From Eutreptiella sp. 'Long Island Sound 2002' (Eukaryota; Euglenozoa; Euglenophyceae; Eutreptiales; Eutreptiaceae): a DNA stretch of 64,000 nucleotides. Of this stretch, positions 32,346-41,640 are shown one piece after another. The stretch spans positions 5,132,427 to 5,196,426 of the forward strand of contig OZ038402.1 in assembly GCA_964036045.1 (NCBI GenBank). The letters are read 5' to 3'. Position 1 is the first letter of the stretch. Each line of letters begins with the position of its first letter. The notes under the pieces are model-generated. The model was not told the origin of the DNA, searched no databases, and was given only the letters and a program-made list of their open reading frames with translations. Position numbers and translations under genes: made by a program.

Positions 32346-33422
32346 ACCAGGCCGTGCTAAGCACAGAGGTTGGGTTCCACCCGAAAGGTGGCTGGAGGGA
32401 AACCCCATAGGGCTTCCTTTTGACATCTTTGCCCACAGAGAGTCGCAATTCTGCTGGTTCAGCTTGCCAAAACTGAGCATAGCTGTGTCAAGATCGCCCA
32501 ATTTGGACCTTTTTGTATAGATGAGATCCACTTACCTTGATCCCTGAGAACCTGAGAAGAGTCCTCTTTTGCAAATGTAGACTGGGGTCGCAAGAAGAGT
32601 CAACACAAGTGAAGGCAACCGCAGTCATCCATGAGGCATAGGTGGCAAGGTAGTTGTTGATGGGGAGAACCCGCCTTGAAATTGGTGAGCAGCTGCGTGA
32701 TTGCGGGGCGGGTGTGCATTGGATGTGTGGTCGTTAGATAGAAACCAGTGTACATGGAGAATGCTTTGGAACTAGGCTGGGACCGCCAGTAGCCTCAGTG
32801 ACTGGTGCCTCCACCGCGAGGCACACCCATGAACTTCAGCCACCAACCTGCTGCACAGAAAAACGTGTCTGCAAGTGCTCTGCGGGGCCCACCGTGATGA
32901 ATATCATTCCACCCTGACCAGAAAAGTTCTCGGAGGCCTCCTCATAGTTGCAGGAGGCTTTTGGCCTCTTATTGCTACCATAGCCACAAACAGGCCACAT
33001 AGTGCACCACACATGCGGCGGGTCTTGGTATGCATATGCATCAATGTTCGGCATTGATGTCACAGAGGTTGTTGTTCTAGGATCCTGAAGCAAGCAGCAG
33101 CCCTAGCCATAGCCACAGTCGCACCAACATGAACATCACCAGCAGCAACAGAAACAATTAGCGATAGCAACAGCATGGACCTGTCCAATGTGCAGCTCAT
33201 GGGAAAGTCCTCTGAGCGTGCTGCTGCCTGTCTTCAGCACCTGCGTCCATTCCTCAGGCGCCCTCATGACTCCGTTCGGTCCACTGTGTTTCCGCTTCCA
33301 CTTGCTGGGTAACATGTTTGTAAAGTTGCTTCTTGTCGAATGCATGATTGTGCTCTTCCAAGTGGTTAAGAGTGCGCTCGAAATAAACTTGATCACCTCT
33401 CGGGATTGTTTGGGGGGCAGGC
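32346..33422. other. Weak minus-strand coding signals only
   Basis: Two short minus-strand stretches have protein-like composition: about 32525-32350 (IYTKRSKLGDLDTAMLSFGK) and about 33090-32840 (NIDAYAYQDPPHVWCTMWPV). They could be further exons of a minus-strand gene but no splice pattern was resolved. Confidence 0.3.
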
Positions 33423-34276
33423 TTAGAGGGCCCCCTCCCCCGGGGTGGGAATGGACCAGCAGCCCTGGGAGTTCAAGCTCATCCCCCTCAATGCGGGCAG
33501 CACGCAGCAAGCCCCTTCCAGGAGAGCGCGCCGCATCATCATTGCCTGACGCAGAAATCGGTAATACTTCACGTCGTCCTGGTGCTGAAGGCACAGGAAG
33601 GCATCCACCCAATTCCAGGCTGCAGCGACCATGTCATGCAAGTCGACTAGATATCGTTGCAGCTGCTGCACTTTGACAACGATGGACACGAGCTCGCCCT
33701 CTAGTGATAGCGCCACCTGCGATGCGAGCGTTGTATTGCCACCTGCAGGCTCAGCGGTGAGCTGCACCGCAGTCGGTCGCTCTGTTTGGCCACCAACGAG
33801 CCGTTCCTCGTGCAGTGTCCGCAGCCAAGGGGTGAGGGTGTGTGCATCCGTCACCGATGCCAGCTTTGGCTTGCTGGCTACATCGATGGTCACAGATTGT
33901 TTCAGCACATCAAGCCGTTTGCCAGTGAGTGCGTCAACAATATGTGAATGCTGCATGCGGAGCGAAGCGATATGCCACGCGCGCATCTCCTCAAACGCAG
34001 ATTTAGGCAGCTCGCGCGGGGCGTGGGTCCATGGGTGCAGCGCGAGCGACGCCTGTGGACCTTCGTCAACACGCAAACAGTGTTCCTGCCAGCTGTGTTG
34101 GCAGTGAATGCTCCGCCACTGGCCAGCACCGTAGCGCCGTACGCCGAGTCCACGGCTAGCTTGCAAAGCGGCGGCGGCGATATGCTCTGATTGAAGTTGC
34201 TCGATGAGCAATTGCAGGTCTCGGCCCGCAGGGTGAAGCTCCTCCTCTGGCTTCTTGAGCTTCTCCACGACCAATA
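33423..34276 (-). CDS. Hypothetical protein, last exon
   Basis: About 284 residues on the minus strand to a TAA at 33425-33423, with good protein character throughout: VVEKLKKPEEELHPAGRDLQ, LIEQLQSEHIAAAALQASRG, WTHAPRELPKSAFEEMRAWH, DVLKQSVTIDVASKPKLASV and VVKVQQLQRYLVDLHDMVAA. Largely helical, no membrane segment. A pyrimidine-rich acceptor (CTCGCTCCCTTTCTTGCACTGAG) precedes it at about 34277. The next exon upstream may be 34506-34800. No family is recognised. Confidence 0.5.
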
Positions 34277-34505
34277 ATCCTCAGTGCAAGAAAGGGAGCG
34301 AGGGAAGGAGAGAGGGGAGCACACTGTGGCAAGCGGCAAACAAATTGTAAGTAGAATCGGAGGAGCATCGAAAAAGGCAACCTTTTACACCAGCATGGCC
34401 TCACCAACGAAACGGACCCAGAAGGGAAATGAAGGTTCCTGGTATGCCACCAGCCGTGGTCCAAAGGAGAGGGTAAAACCGAATTGTGGCAGATGGCAAT
34501 ACACT

Positions 34506-34800
34506 TCATACTCTGGACAGAATGCAGGGACGCATGAACTTCTGGCGCTTGACTCCACTCTTCCGAGCCTCGAAAGGGAAGCCCAGTTCCTCCAATTCCC
34601 TCCTGTACTGACTGCACTGGCCGTTGCGGATTCTGTGGTATCCCCCAGTGCCATGCCTCAGAGAGTGGGGTCCCACCTGGCATCCCCCATGGGGACCACG
34701 AATGACTGCACCACCTCCAAATTGCCGTGCAGTGACTTCAAGGTCCTCAAAGCAAAGTGCACGTTGTTCCAAGGCGCCGCTTGATGCGGCCACCAACATT
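34506..34800 (-). CDS. Hypothetical exon, possibly helicase-associated-like repeat
   Basis: Minus-strand coding stretch with ALEQRALCFEDLEVTARQFG, then YRRELEELGFPFEARKSGV. The last part resembles the R-x-x-x-L-E-x-x-G-F-x-W signature of the helicase-associated domain repeats common in algal and protist proteins, but only one weak unit is present. A donor-like GTATGA follows at about 34510. It probably belongs with 33423-34276, although the phases of the two pieces were not reconciled. Confidence 0.35.
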
Positions 34801-35240
34801 TGGGATGTGTGCGCAGAGTGTCCAGTGATGTTCGAGCTTTCCGTCCTGGCGAGCCCGCCAGTGCCGGCGGACCACACCCCAAAACCGGACCAGAAAGGGA
34901 AGGCGGAGGCCCAGCTATTGGCCCCTGCGTTGCGCCCCTGCCCGGTGCTGCCGGCGCCTGCACCGCTACGAGCCGCCGCGCGCCTGCCCCGCGCCCACCG
35001 GCAGTGGGCGGGTTCCCTATCTCACCGTCTGTGCCGGCTGCAGTTAGCAGATGGGCACCACTCCGCAAAGCACGCCACATGCTGCGTGTGGATCCGTGTG
35101 TCCTGTAGCTTTCCAGAACCAAGATCAAGCAGGGGCTCGTTCTGGCTGTTCGGGGACCATCGTCCGCCAAGTCCAGCCACGGTTCTCGTTCCACCTGCAG
35201 ACAGGGGGGGGGATTGCGGTCGGGGGGGGGGGGGGGGGTC
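34801..35240. other. GC-rich, no gene recognised
   Basis: Ala/Pro/Arg-rich open frames on both strands, typical of GC-rich non-coding DNA, ending in a poly-G tract at about 35221-35238. Confidence 0.35.
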
Positions 35241-35300
35241 GAAACCAATTGCGAAAAATTGCGGGAAAATTGCGGAAAATTGCGGGGAAATTGCGACACC
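35241..35300 (+). repeat. AAATTGCGGG minisatellite (first block)
   Basis: Four to five imperfect units of AAAATTGCGGG / AAATTGCGGA. The second block lies at 35552-35660. Confidence 0.75.
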
Positions 35301-35551
35301 GTAAGCAACCCTCCGTAACCCTCAAGGTGCAACAGTTCTGGACAGGTGGCTCAGATTTTTCCTTTCAGTCATACAAAAGGTCCATGGGCAGCACAATTAC
35401 AGGAGACGCCCCTCAATATCACCATGGAATTGAAGCATGAACCGAAGGCGGCGGATGTTGTCATCCAATTTGTGTTCTGCATAATTGTGTACAACAGTAT
35501 GGTTCAGCATTGACAGCAAGGGTCACCTGCAGGCACGTAAGAACGGCAAAG

Positions 35552-35660
35552 CAGAAAAATTGCGGGAAAATTGCGGGAAAATTGCGATACATTGCGGAAA
35601 ATGGCGGAAAATTGCGAAAAATTGCGAAATTGCGGAAAACTGCGGAAAATTGCGGACTTC
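35552..35660 (+). repeat. AAATTGCGGG minisatellite (second block)
   Basis: About ten imperfect units of AAAATTGCGG / AAATTGCGAA, ending 24 bp before the first conserved codon of the XRN body. It stays open in that frame (a basic Lys/Ile/Arg-rich peptide), but this is a repeat artefact. Its place at the edge of the apparently inverted segment makes it a candidate breakpoint. Confidence 0.8.
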
Positions 35661-35683
35661 AATCCCCCTCCCCCTGCCACCTA

Positions 35684-36836
35684 ATGGTGGACGGCCCGGT
35701 GCCGACAGCGAAGCTGTACAAGCAGCGCCAGCAGCGGGCGTGTGTGTCGTCATCGTCGGCGTCGTCGGCCGTGCCCGGCTACCATGTCACCCCTGGCACT
35801 GCATTCATGCAGTCCCTCACGCAGGCGCTGCACAACTTCTGCAGCCAGTACCTCTCCAGCACACAGGACTCCACCAGCCTGCAGGCATTGGTGTGGCCCT
35901 CCGGCACCCTTGGTGAGGCAAAGATGAAGATCACGAACGCGGTCATCGCCAAGTGCCGGCAGCACTCCAACCACATGCACATCATCGTCGGCGGGGACGG
36001 CGACGGCATCCTGCTGGGCATGGCCAGCCTGGTCCCCAATGTGTACGTGTACTACAAATCCTGGCCTTCCTTGCACAAGGGCGGCGTGAGCAATACCAGT
36101 TGTTTGTCCCACCTGAAGCTCCTGGAGGGCCTCATCCGCGCCATCTACCCCGCGCCACACACGCCTTCCTTCGTTAGCCAGAGCAGCGCGTCCCTGTTCT
36201 GCCTGGACTTCGTCATCCTCACAACCTTCGCTGGCAATGACTACCTGCCGCCAGTTGCCGAGAACTTTGATGCAAACTTCCAGGCCTTTGCGGCCCTGCA
36301 GCACCCCAAGACCCGGCACCTGATGAAGGTGTACGGCGACTGCCCCGTGGAGCCGGCACATGCACCACCTGTGTACATTGTTCTGGACTTTGCCAACTAT
36401 TTGGCCTTGCTCCAGAAGATTGGCGACGTGGCTTCGGTCAGCTCCGCGGGAGCCATCGAAGAATACCTGTGGGGGCTGACTTGGCTCACCAACATGTACA
36501 TCAACGGGCTGTGCACCGAGCATGCATACTGGTGCCTGGACAAGCGGATCTCTGTGGGGGCCCTCCGGGCGTATCTGGAGGGCCTGCAGGGCACCCCGTC
36601 TCAGGGTGGGGGCACAATGCTGGATGACCTCCAGCAGCGGACGGTGGAGCGGGTGGCGGGTTGCATTGGGAATGTGGGCCACAACCTGCCCTTCGTACCC
36701 CTGAAGTTTCTGCTGTCGCGCATGGGTCTCGCCCACGCAGACGCCGTGCCGCCCAGGCTCGTGAGCGCGCTTCAGGGGGGAATCGCCTAAGCAGTTCCTG
36801 TTCGGGCAGGGGCAGGTCGCAGCAGCACTGCAGGAG
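35684..36836 (+). pseudogene. XRN-family 5'-3' exonuclease, body of the N-terminal catalytic domain
   Basis: XRN enzymes degrade 5'-monophosphate RNA processively in cytoplasm or nucleus. From the in-frame Met at 35684 the order of XRN_N motifs is kept: MVDGPVPTAKL (the DG-x-AP-x-AK block), YHVTPGTAFM (the TPGT-x-FM block), GGDGDGILLGM (acidic metal site and hydrophobic strand), then FAGNDYLPP (GND-F/Y-LP block). About 370 residues follow in one frame. The frame closes at TAA 36788-36790, but with one base fewer in the G6 run at 36775-36780 it would stay open (LFGQGQ...) to GAG|GTAAGC, a good donor at 36837. The first XRN block (D-x-N) is not upstream. It lies on the minus strand at 36918-37117. 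Either an inactive rearranged copy or an assembly inversion. Confidence 0.75.
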
Positions 36837-36917
36837 GTAAGCGTAGCAGTGGACGCCGCTGTTGCAACCCTGGACGCCCCGTGGCAGCAGGAGCTACGGT
36901 TCCAGGCAGGCACAGTG

Positions 36918-37117
36918 TGCACCAAGGACGCCTGGTGCGCATGCAATAGCCGGTCGATGGTGTCCGCTTCGTCGCGGCCATGGCGGCATGAGTTGTGGAT
37001 GAAGGCGTTGAGGTCCATTCAGACGTGGTCCACTTCAGTACGGTCGCCATTGAAGAGTGCAACGTACGCGTGGGGGGACTTTGTTTCACACCACTTGTGG
37101 AAACCTTGCACAGTCAT
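36918..37117 (-). pseudogene. XRN-family exonuclease, N-terminal start segment in opposite orientation
   Basis: The minus strand opens with ATG at 37117-37115 and reads MTVQGFHKWCETKSPHAYVA, then FNGDRTEVDHV, a TGA at 37021-37019, and MDLNAFIHNSCRHGRDEADT with IDRLLHAH. This is the start of an XRN_N domain: the MG-(V/I)-x-x-F-x-x-W opening, and the D-x-N in the strand that supplies a catalytic aspartate, followed by I/L-H. The TGA falls on the residue just before the second Met, where the family has a hydrophobic or aromatic residue. It faces the body at 35684-36836. Flipping about 35.67-36.9 kb would place body behind start on the minus strand. Confidence 0.65.
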
Positions 37118-38400
37118 GACTATGGCACAGTTCCAGCAATGTGTTGTACCAATATGTCAAACCCTGGGCCTTGTTCAGAATTGGTACAATGGTTCATTGG
37201 AAGCCCCGGAAGAATGAGGAAAAAGAAACGAAAAAGAGAAGAATATGTGCAAGATCTAATTTGCGAACCAGAGGCAAGGCTTTTGTCTATTTGGACAACT
37301 GCAAGGAAAGAAATATTGATCTATGCGGTTCAAACAGCGTGTCAAAATATCACCTCTTTATAATTTTCGGTGTAGAGATTCTGCTTCCACTGAAGTCTCT
37401 CTGCGAATATGTTTATAGCGCCAGCGCCGTAAAAAATGACGGCTGTCAAGAGCTTGGAAAACAGCAGAATGTGGTGGGAATATTGTTACTCACTACAGGG
37501 GTGGGGCAGAGATGCCTAGATGGGGAGGAACCTGCATAGTCCACTGATACCACTTCCCAGCAATTGCCTCTTGCGGCTACCCTTGTGGCACACACTACAC
37601 CCCCCCCCCCCCCCAAAACCCCCTCTTACCTGTCAGATGACACTGAACAACAGAAACACAGCAAGCATAGCACGACTGCAGATCATCACAGTTTTTGCAA
37701 CATCTCTCAGCAGGTGATTTCTGACACTCCAACTTCCAAAAAAACGTTCATTTGTTGTGCACTAGCCCATAGATGAAAAAAGAAACCTGTAGAGCACATC
37801 AAACATTTGCAACATATGGAGCTAAGGCTAGGCAACAAGTTGAATGGGCAACCTGCTTTCGATTCATACATGTCTTTGTCTGAAAAAACAGCACAAAATA
37901 TACCTCTAGGGAGTTATACGGGACATATGAGTCCCAATGAAAAGAAATGCCTGGGTAATATGTTATGCTACAACCTCATGTTGTGCCTTGAAGGTAATGA
38001 CATCAAAACAAACCTAAATGGGTTGTTTAGGGCGTTAGCGCCGTAAAATGAAACGCAGATAAGAACGTTGCAAAAAAACATACACAATGTGCATTGCATA
38101 AGAAAATAGATGCAAAGTGAATGTTGTTGTTGGTAGGGGAAGGTACCTTGCCATTGTCAATTCGAAAAGAAGCCATCAATGAAAAAAGGAGAATATGTCC
38201 CCGTTCACCACGATGTATCATGCTCAAAACTGCTACTCAAGCAGCAAGACAAGGCTTTCCTCAGGGCGAATGTAAAAAGCTGTTTACAGCTCCAGCGCCA
38301 TAAAATGAACATCACGATTATATATGCAGACATATACCTCATGTGCATTGTATACAGTCCGGGTACAACCAACCACCCCTGAAACGCAACAAACCCTGTA
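37118..38400. other. No gene recognised; imperfect direct repeats
   Basis: Three related blocks, at about 37418 (TTTATAGCGCCAGCGCCGTAA), 38028 (TTTAGGGCGTTAGCGCCGTAA) and 38281 (TTTACAGCTCCAGCGCCATAA), are each followed by an A-rich run, and a further match joins 37230 (AGAAGAATATGTGCAAGATC) to 38185 (AGGAGAATATGTCCCCG). This looks like an old, diverged repeat. A poly-C tract lies at 37600-37613. Confidence 0.45.
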
Positions 38401-38472
38401 CTTCACGATCGTAGAACTGTCATGGCAGTAAACAACACCACTGAAACGGAACTAAATTTGCCCTACAACATG

Positions 38473-39402
38473 TCACTGTTCACCCCCAAACAGGGAGTTC
38501 AGTTGCGACTCCCCAAGTGCCTCACTGTCGTCTACAACACACTGTAGGTCCGAAGCCCCATCAGTCTTTGGTCGCTTGGCCTGCAAACCCACCTGACGGG
38601 CCTGCTTTCTCTTGGGGCTGCCTGTGGTACCGCCCTTTGCAGGAGTGCCACGACCTGCTCTGGCACTCTGCGTGCCTTGGGCATCTTGGTCAACATTTTG
38701 CCGACCTCGGTCAGTCCTAGTCTTCTTGGCACGGGTTGTTTGTTGACCCGTTGCAAGCAGCCCGATGCTGACAGCAACAGGGACCACACCTGTGGTCTCC
38801 AGCTACCTACTTGTTGCATCCGCCTGGGCCTGCTTCAGCCGCTGCTCTAGGGCAGGGGTAGGCGCAGGGTGTGCAATCTCAGCCTTGCCTGCACCCTTTG
38901 CCTCCTCCTTCTCCTTGTTTTTACTCTCCCTCTCGTGGTCCCTGTGCTGCTTCACAAGGATAGCCACCTGTCTCCGCCTCTCTGCAAGGTCCTGAACTGT
39001 CTGGCACTGGATGTTGGTGGCATCCAACACGGTGCCTTTGACCAGGAGCCCAATCTCCAAAATAAGCTCGTGGTCGGCAGTACCCTCCTCAGCAGTATTG
39101 GCGATCTCCATGTCCTTGGAGAAGTGCTTCACTGCTCCTGGTGGCACACTGACTAACACAACCGGGGGAAAGCTGTAGCCACTGCAGCCACCAAATCCAA
39201 AGCAGAGTTCCGCTTTGGATGCAGGCACAAAGCCATGGAAAAAAATTGCCTATCTCCGGGTCAGGCTTGAGCCCAGCACGGAGCATAAGCATCACTGTAA
39301 TGTTGGGTTGAAGACCCAGCTTACTGCCGATATAACTTGGCAACGATGCCGCCTTAGGGCTAGGTAGCGCCACAAAAAGCATCCCACACAACCCCGTCAA
39401 CC
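38473..39402 (-). pseudogene. Basic, probably nuclear protein (3' part of a minus-strand gene; broken copy)
   Basis: Minus-strand coding from a CCCCAG acceptor at about 39404 to TGA at 38473. First part: GMLFVALPSPKAASLPSYIG and GLKPDPEIGNF. The frame then changes at the T/A run 39239-39245 (a one-base homopolymer difference), continuing with FVPASKAELCFGFGGCSGY, MEIANTAEEGTADHELILEI and a charged coiled coil (ERRRQVAILVKQHRDHERES, NKEKEEAKGAGKAE). One TAG (38805-38803) interrupts, then the same frame goes on to a basic tail with PKRKQARQVGLQAKRPK, a good bipartite nuclear signal. No family recognised. A likely upstream exon is 40108-40518, with element H between. Confidence 0.5.
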
Positions 39403-39633
39403 TGGGGTTGGGTAGGTATAGCTGTCGCTCTTCCTGCGACCCAAGATATAGAGCACTAGTCGCTAAAAAATTCTATTGCCTTCGGCAGTGCACCTCGAAG
39501 AGAGGTTGACAGTCAGCCAATCAGTCCCTGAGCCAGCAAGCAGGCAGTCAGACAGATACACACAGTTTGGGTTTTTTGTCGGTGGCAGATGCGGCCCCAA
39601 GCAGCAGGGAGGCCCAAAGCCGCAGTCCAAGCA

Positions 39634-39700
39634 GTGGCTGAGTGGTAATGCAGCCCGCCGGCATCCGCGTGGTCGGCGGTTCGAACCCCGGTCCGGCCAC
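39634..39700 (+). ncRNA. tRNA-like sequence with Pol III box A and box B
   Basis: GTGGCTG (39634-39640) can pair with CGGCCAC (39694-39700) as a 7-bp acceptor-like stem. TGGCTGAGTGGT matches box A and GGTTCGAACCC matches box B exactly. The T-stem and D-stem pair poorly and the length (67 nt) is short, so this is more likely a tRNA-derived promoter or pseudogene than a working tRNA. No isotype is assigned. Confidence 0.45.
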
Positions 39701-39731
39701 TTTGGCGCCGCCGCCGGCGGCGGCGCTAAAA

Positions 39732-39803
39732 GTCAGCATGACAGGATTCGAACCGGCGCCTGCAGATCTGGTATCGGCTGTGTTACCATTGGACCGCTGG
39801 CCG
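39732..39803 (-). ncRNA. Second tRNA-like sequence, opposite strand
   Basis: On the minus strand AGCGGTCCAATGGTAACAC resembles a D-arm/box A region and GGTTCGAATCC is an exact box B. Acceptor pairing is not convincing. It is arranged tail-to-tail with the one at 39634-39700. Confidence 0.35.
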
Positions 39804-40107
39804 TGTTACCAACACGGTGCGTCCCCACTGCTTGTAGCCTATTAAGCAAAAACTTTTGACCCCCCCCCACCCCCCCCCCCACCCCCCCCAGCCCCCCCCT
39901 CAAAAAAGTGATATCCAGTTTTAGGGGGTAGAGGCCTCAAAATCAAAAAATCCATTGGGGGATGCTCTTATTGGGCAAAATAATGATTTTACAAGGGGTT
40001 GGACATCCAATATCATGCCTTGGGGTATGCTACGCGAATGACCCCAAAAAAGGGGGGTATATGACGCCCGCGCCTGCGCTTGATCTAACAACCTCTCTTC
40101 GAGGTGA

Positions 40108-40518
40108 TTAAACCTGGGATGCCCAATCCCCGGTGTTTTGGTCAAGCCAATCCTGAATAACAGTGGCTTTCCTAAACATAAGAACCGGGGTACCCCCATT
40201 GGCCACCCTCAGGAGGCCCTCATTGCATGGGACGTTGCAATCAAAACACTCAACCACAACACCGTGGGTACCGTTGGCACTGCCCACCATCATCAAATTG
40301 CTACCAGCCAGGACAACCTTTTTGTAGTCGCCAAATTCGGCTTTAAAACGCACAACTCCTTCATAGCATTGGGTGTTGCGGATGGCACCGCTGCCTCACC
40401 ACAGGGGTTGAGCAAACGCTGTTGTAGGGCTGCGGATGCCGGATATGTACAGACAGGGCTTTTCAACAGAGAGCCCCTTTCTAGCAAGCCCTGTTTCCCC
40501 GCGCGGAGCTCAGCGTAA
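40108..40518 (-). CDS. Hypothetical protein, 5' part of the same minus-strand gene (frame change inside)
   Basis: Two joined minus-strand stretches: about 40487-40370 (LLKSPVCTYPASAALQQRLL, then ATPNAMK) and 40353-40124 (RFKAEFGDYKKVVLAGSNLM, CFDCNVPCNEGLLRVANGGT, then VIQDWLDQNTGDWASQ). The frame changes near 40355. After TCCCAG comes GTTTAA and then element H, so CAG|GTTTAA could be a donor with H lying inside the intron. The next coding segment on the same strand starts at about 39402. Phases of donor and acceptor did not match cleanly, so the join is inference. Confidence 0.45.
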
Positions 40519-40551
40519 GCACGACCTCCTAGTCCGGCGCGAGGGATAAAA

Positions 40552-40972
40552 TTCTATTGCCTTCGGCAAGTCCACCTCGCAGAGAATCTACCCCAAGCAA
40601 CGCACACACAAAATAGGGTAAAAACTACATAAATACGGGCTGAAACATGCTTTACGTATCTTGGATGGTCATTTTAGGTGATCGGAACATCAAAAAAAAC
40701 AAGTTTTGAAAACTTCGACTTTTGAGCTGTATAGGCTGAAAAATTGCATAAGCAGGTTGTGTACCAATCCCGTTTGAACCCCCCCCCACACACCCAATAC
40801 CCAAATAGGGTGAAAACCACGTAAATACGGCCTAAAACATGCTTTACATACCTTGGATGGTCATTTTAGGTGATCACAATATCAAAAAATCAGTTTCGAA
40901 AACTTCGATTTTTGAGCTGCCCACGGTGAAAAGTTGCATAAGCAGGTTGTGTACCAATCCCTTGGGAGACCC
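40552..40972 (-). mobile_element. Helentron-like satellite element I (truncated)
   Basis: Hairpin end and CACCTCGCAGAG (40573-40584) are present, followed by about two diverged ~195-bp monomers. It stops in the poly-C tract at about 40972 without the unique module or the opposite end. The following sequence, GTGCGGTGACACGTGGGTG, also follows a poly-C tract at 9659. Confidence 0.7.
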
Positions 40973-41021
40973 CCGTGCGGTGACACGTGGGTGGCTCTGA
41001 CGCTTGGGCCCCATTTCCAGG

Positions 41022-41160
41022 TTGCCAAAGCGGTTAGGGGCGGTTACTGTCGGTTACAAATGCCATTGAGGCTGGCACTTGCTGCCAGGGAGACAGTGGC
41101 TGGGCGTAGGCTGGGCGCCCTGGATGGGGAAGCGGGTACCTTCCCCCCTTGGAATGCATC
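41022..41160 (+). repeat. Dispersed repeat R1 (copy 1)
   Basis: GGTTGCCAAAGCGGTTAGGG, then GCGGTTACTGTCGGTTACAA, GCCATTGAGGCTGGC, GAGACAGTGGCTGGGCGTAG. Same order as in copies at 41459, 44358 and 59690. Confidence 0.75.
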
Positions 41161-41458
41161 CCTGCCCCCCCCCCCCACCCGGCGCGCAAACCTTTTTTGC
41201 ACCTCCCCTTGTGCGGCCCAGAAGAGGCAAATGGTTTGGGCACGACGTATAGGTTGGTGTGGCCCACCGACAAATGGGTTGCTACATGGCAGCCATGCTT
41301 GGTATTGTTGCACCCTTCGCCACAAGCGCACTGCATCAAGTCAAATGGATTTCGCATTTGGGGTTGGCGAGGGTCCCAGCCTGGGACATCAGTGTGTCAG
41401 TAGACAACGGTGAACAGACGTAGTGACGGTGGTGCATGGCCGGGTGGCACGGATGCAT

Positions 41459-41640
41459 CAGAAGGGAAGGGACCTCAGAGGCGGCCCCAGCAGCGGTTAG
41501 ACAGGCGGTCGGAGGAGGTTGCCAAAGCGGTTGGGGGCGGTTACTGTCGGTTACCAATGCCATTGAGCCTGGCGCTTGGCGTCACGGAGACAGTGGCTGG
41601 GCATAGGCTGGGCGCCATGGAGGGGGGAGGGGGGTACCTC
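41459..41640 (+). repeat. Dispersed repeat R1 (copy 2, full length)
   Basis: About 180 bp nearly identical to 59690-59860, from GAAGGGAAGGGACCTCAGAG through CGGTTGGGGGCGGTTACTGT to GGGCATAGGCTGGGC. Non-coding in appearance. Confidence 0.8.

Larger units (their letters stand above)
39471..40107 (-). mobile_element. Helentron-like mini-element H (637 bp, tRNA-like cargo instead of satellite)
   Basis: The left (3') end TTCTATTGCCTTCGGCA is followed by CACCTCGAAGAGAGGTTG at 39491-39508. The right (5') end is its exact 18-bp reverse complement, CAACCTCTCTTCGAGGTG, at 40089-40106. The interior has no 195-bp satellite. It holds two tRNA-like sequences (39634-39700 plus, 39732-39803 minus), a poly-C/A tract (39859-39898) and the conserved superfamily terminus (ATTGGGGGATG, ATGATTTTACAAGGGGTTGG, TTGATCTAACAACC). 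Flanks are CTAAAAAA on the left and TTAAACC on the right. It lies between two segments of a minus-strand gene. Confidence 0.75.

Noticed and set aside
33188-33676. Plus-strand open frame opposite the hypothetical exon 33423-34276
   Set aside because: It is the antisense of a better minus-strand coding stretch and has poor composition.
35510-35683. N-terminal extension of the XRN body (basic Lys/Ile-rich peptide)
   Set aside because: It is the AAATTGCGGG minisatellite read in frame and lacks any XRN feature. The conserved part begins at 35684.
35750-37018. Single 422-codon minus-strand protein including the XRN start
   Set aside because: Only its first ~30 codons match XRN. The rest is the antisense of the XRN body, whose plus-strand motifs are unmistakable.
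39634-39803. Functional tRNA genes
   Set aside because: Internal promoter boxes fit, but the D and T stems do not pair and the lengths are off, so they are kept only as tRNA-like.
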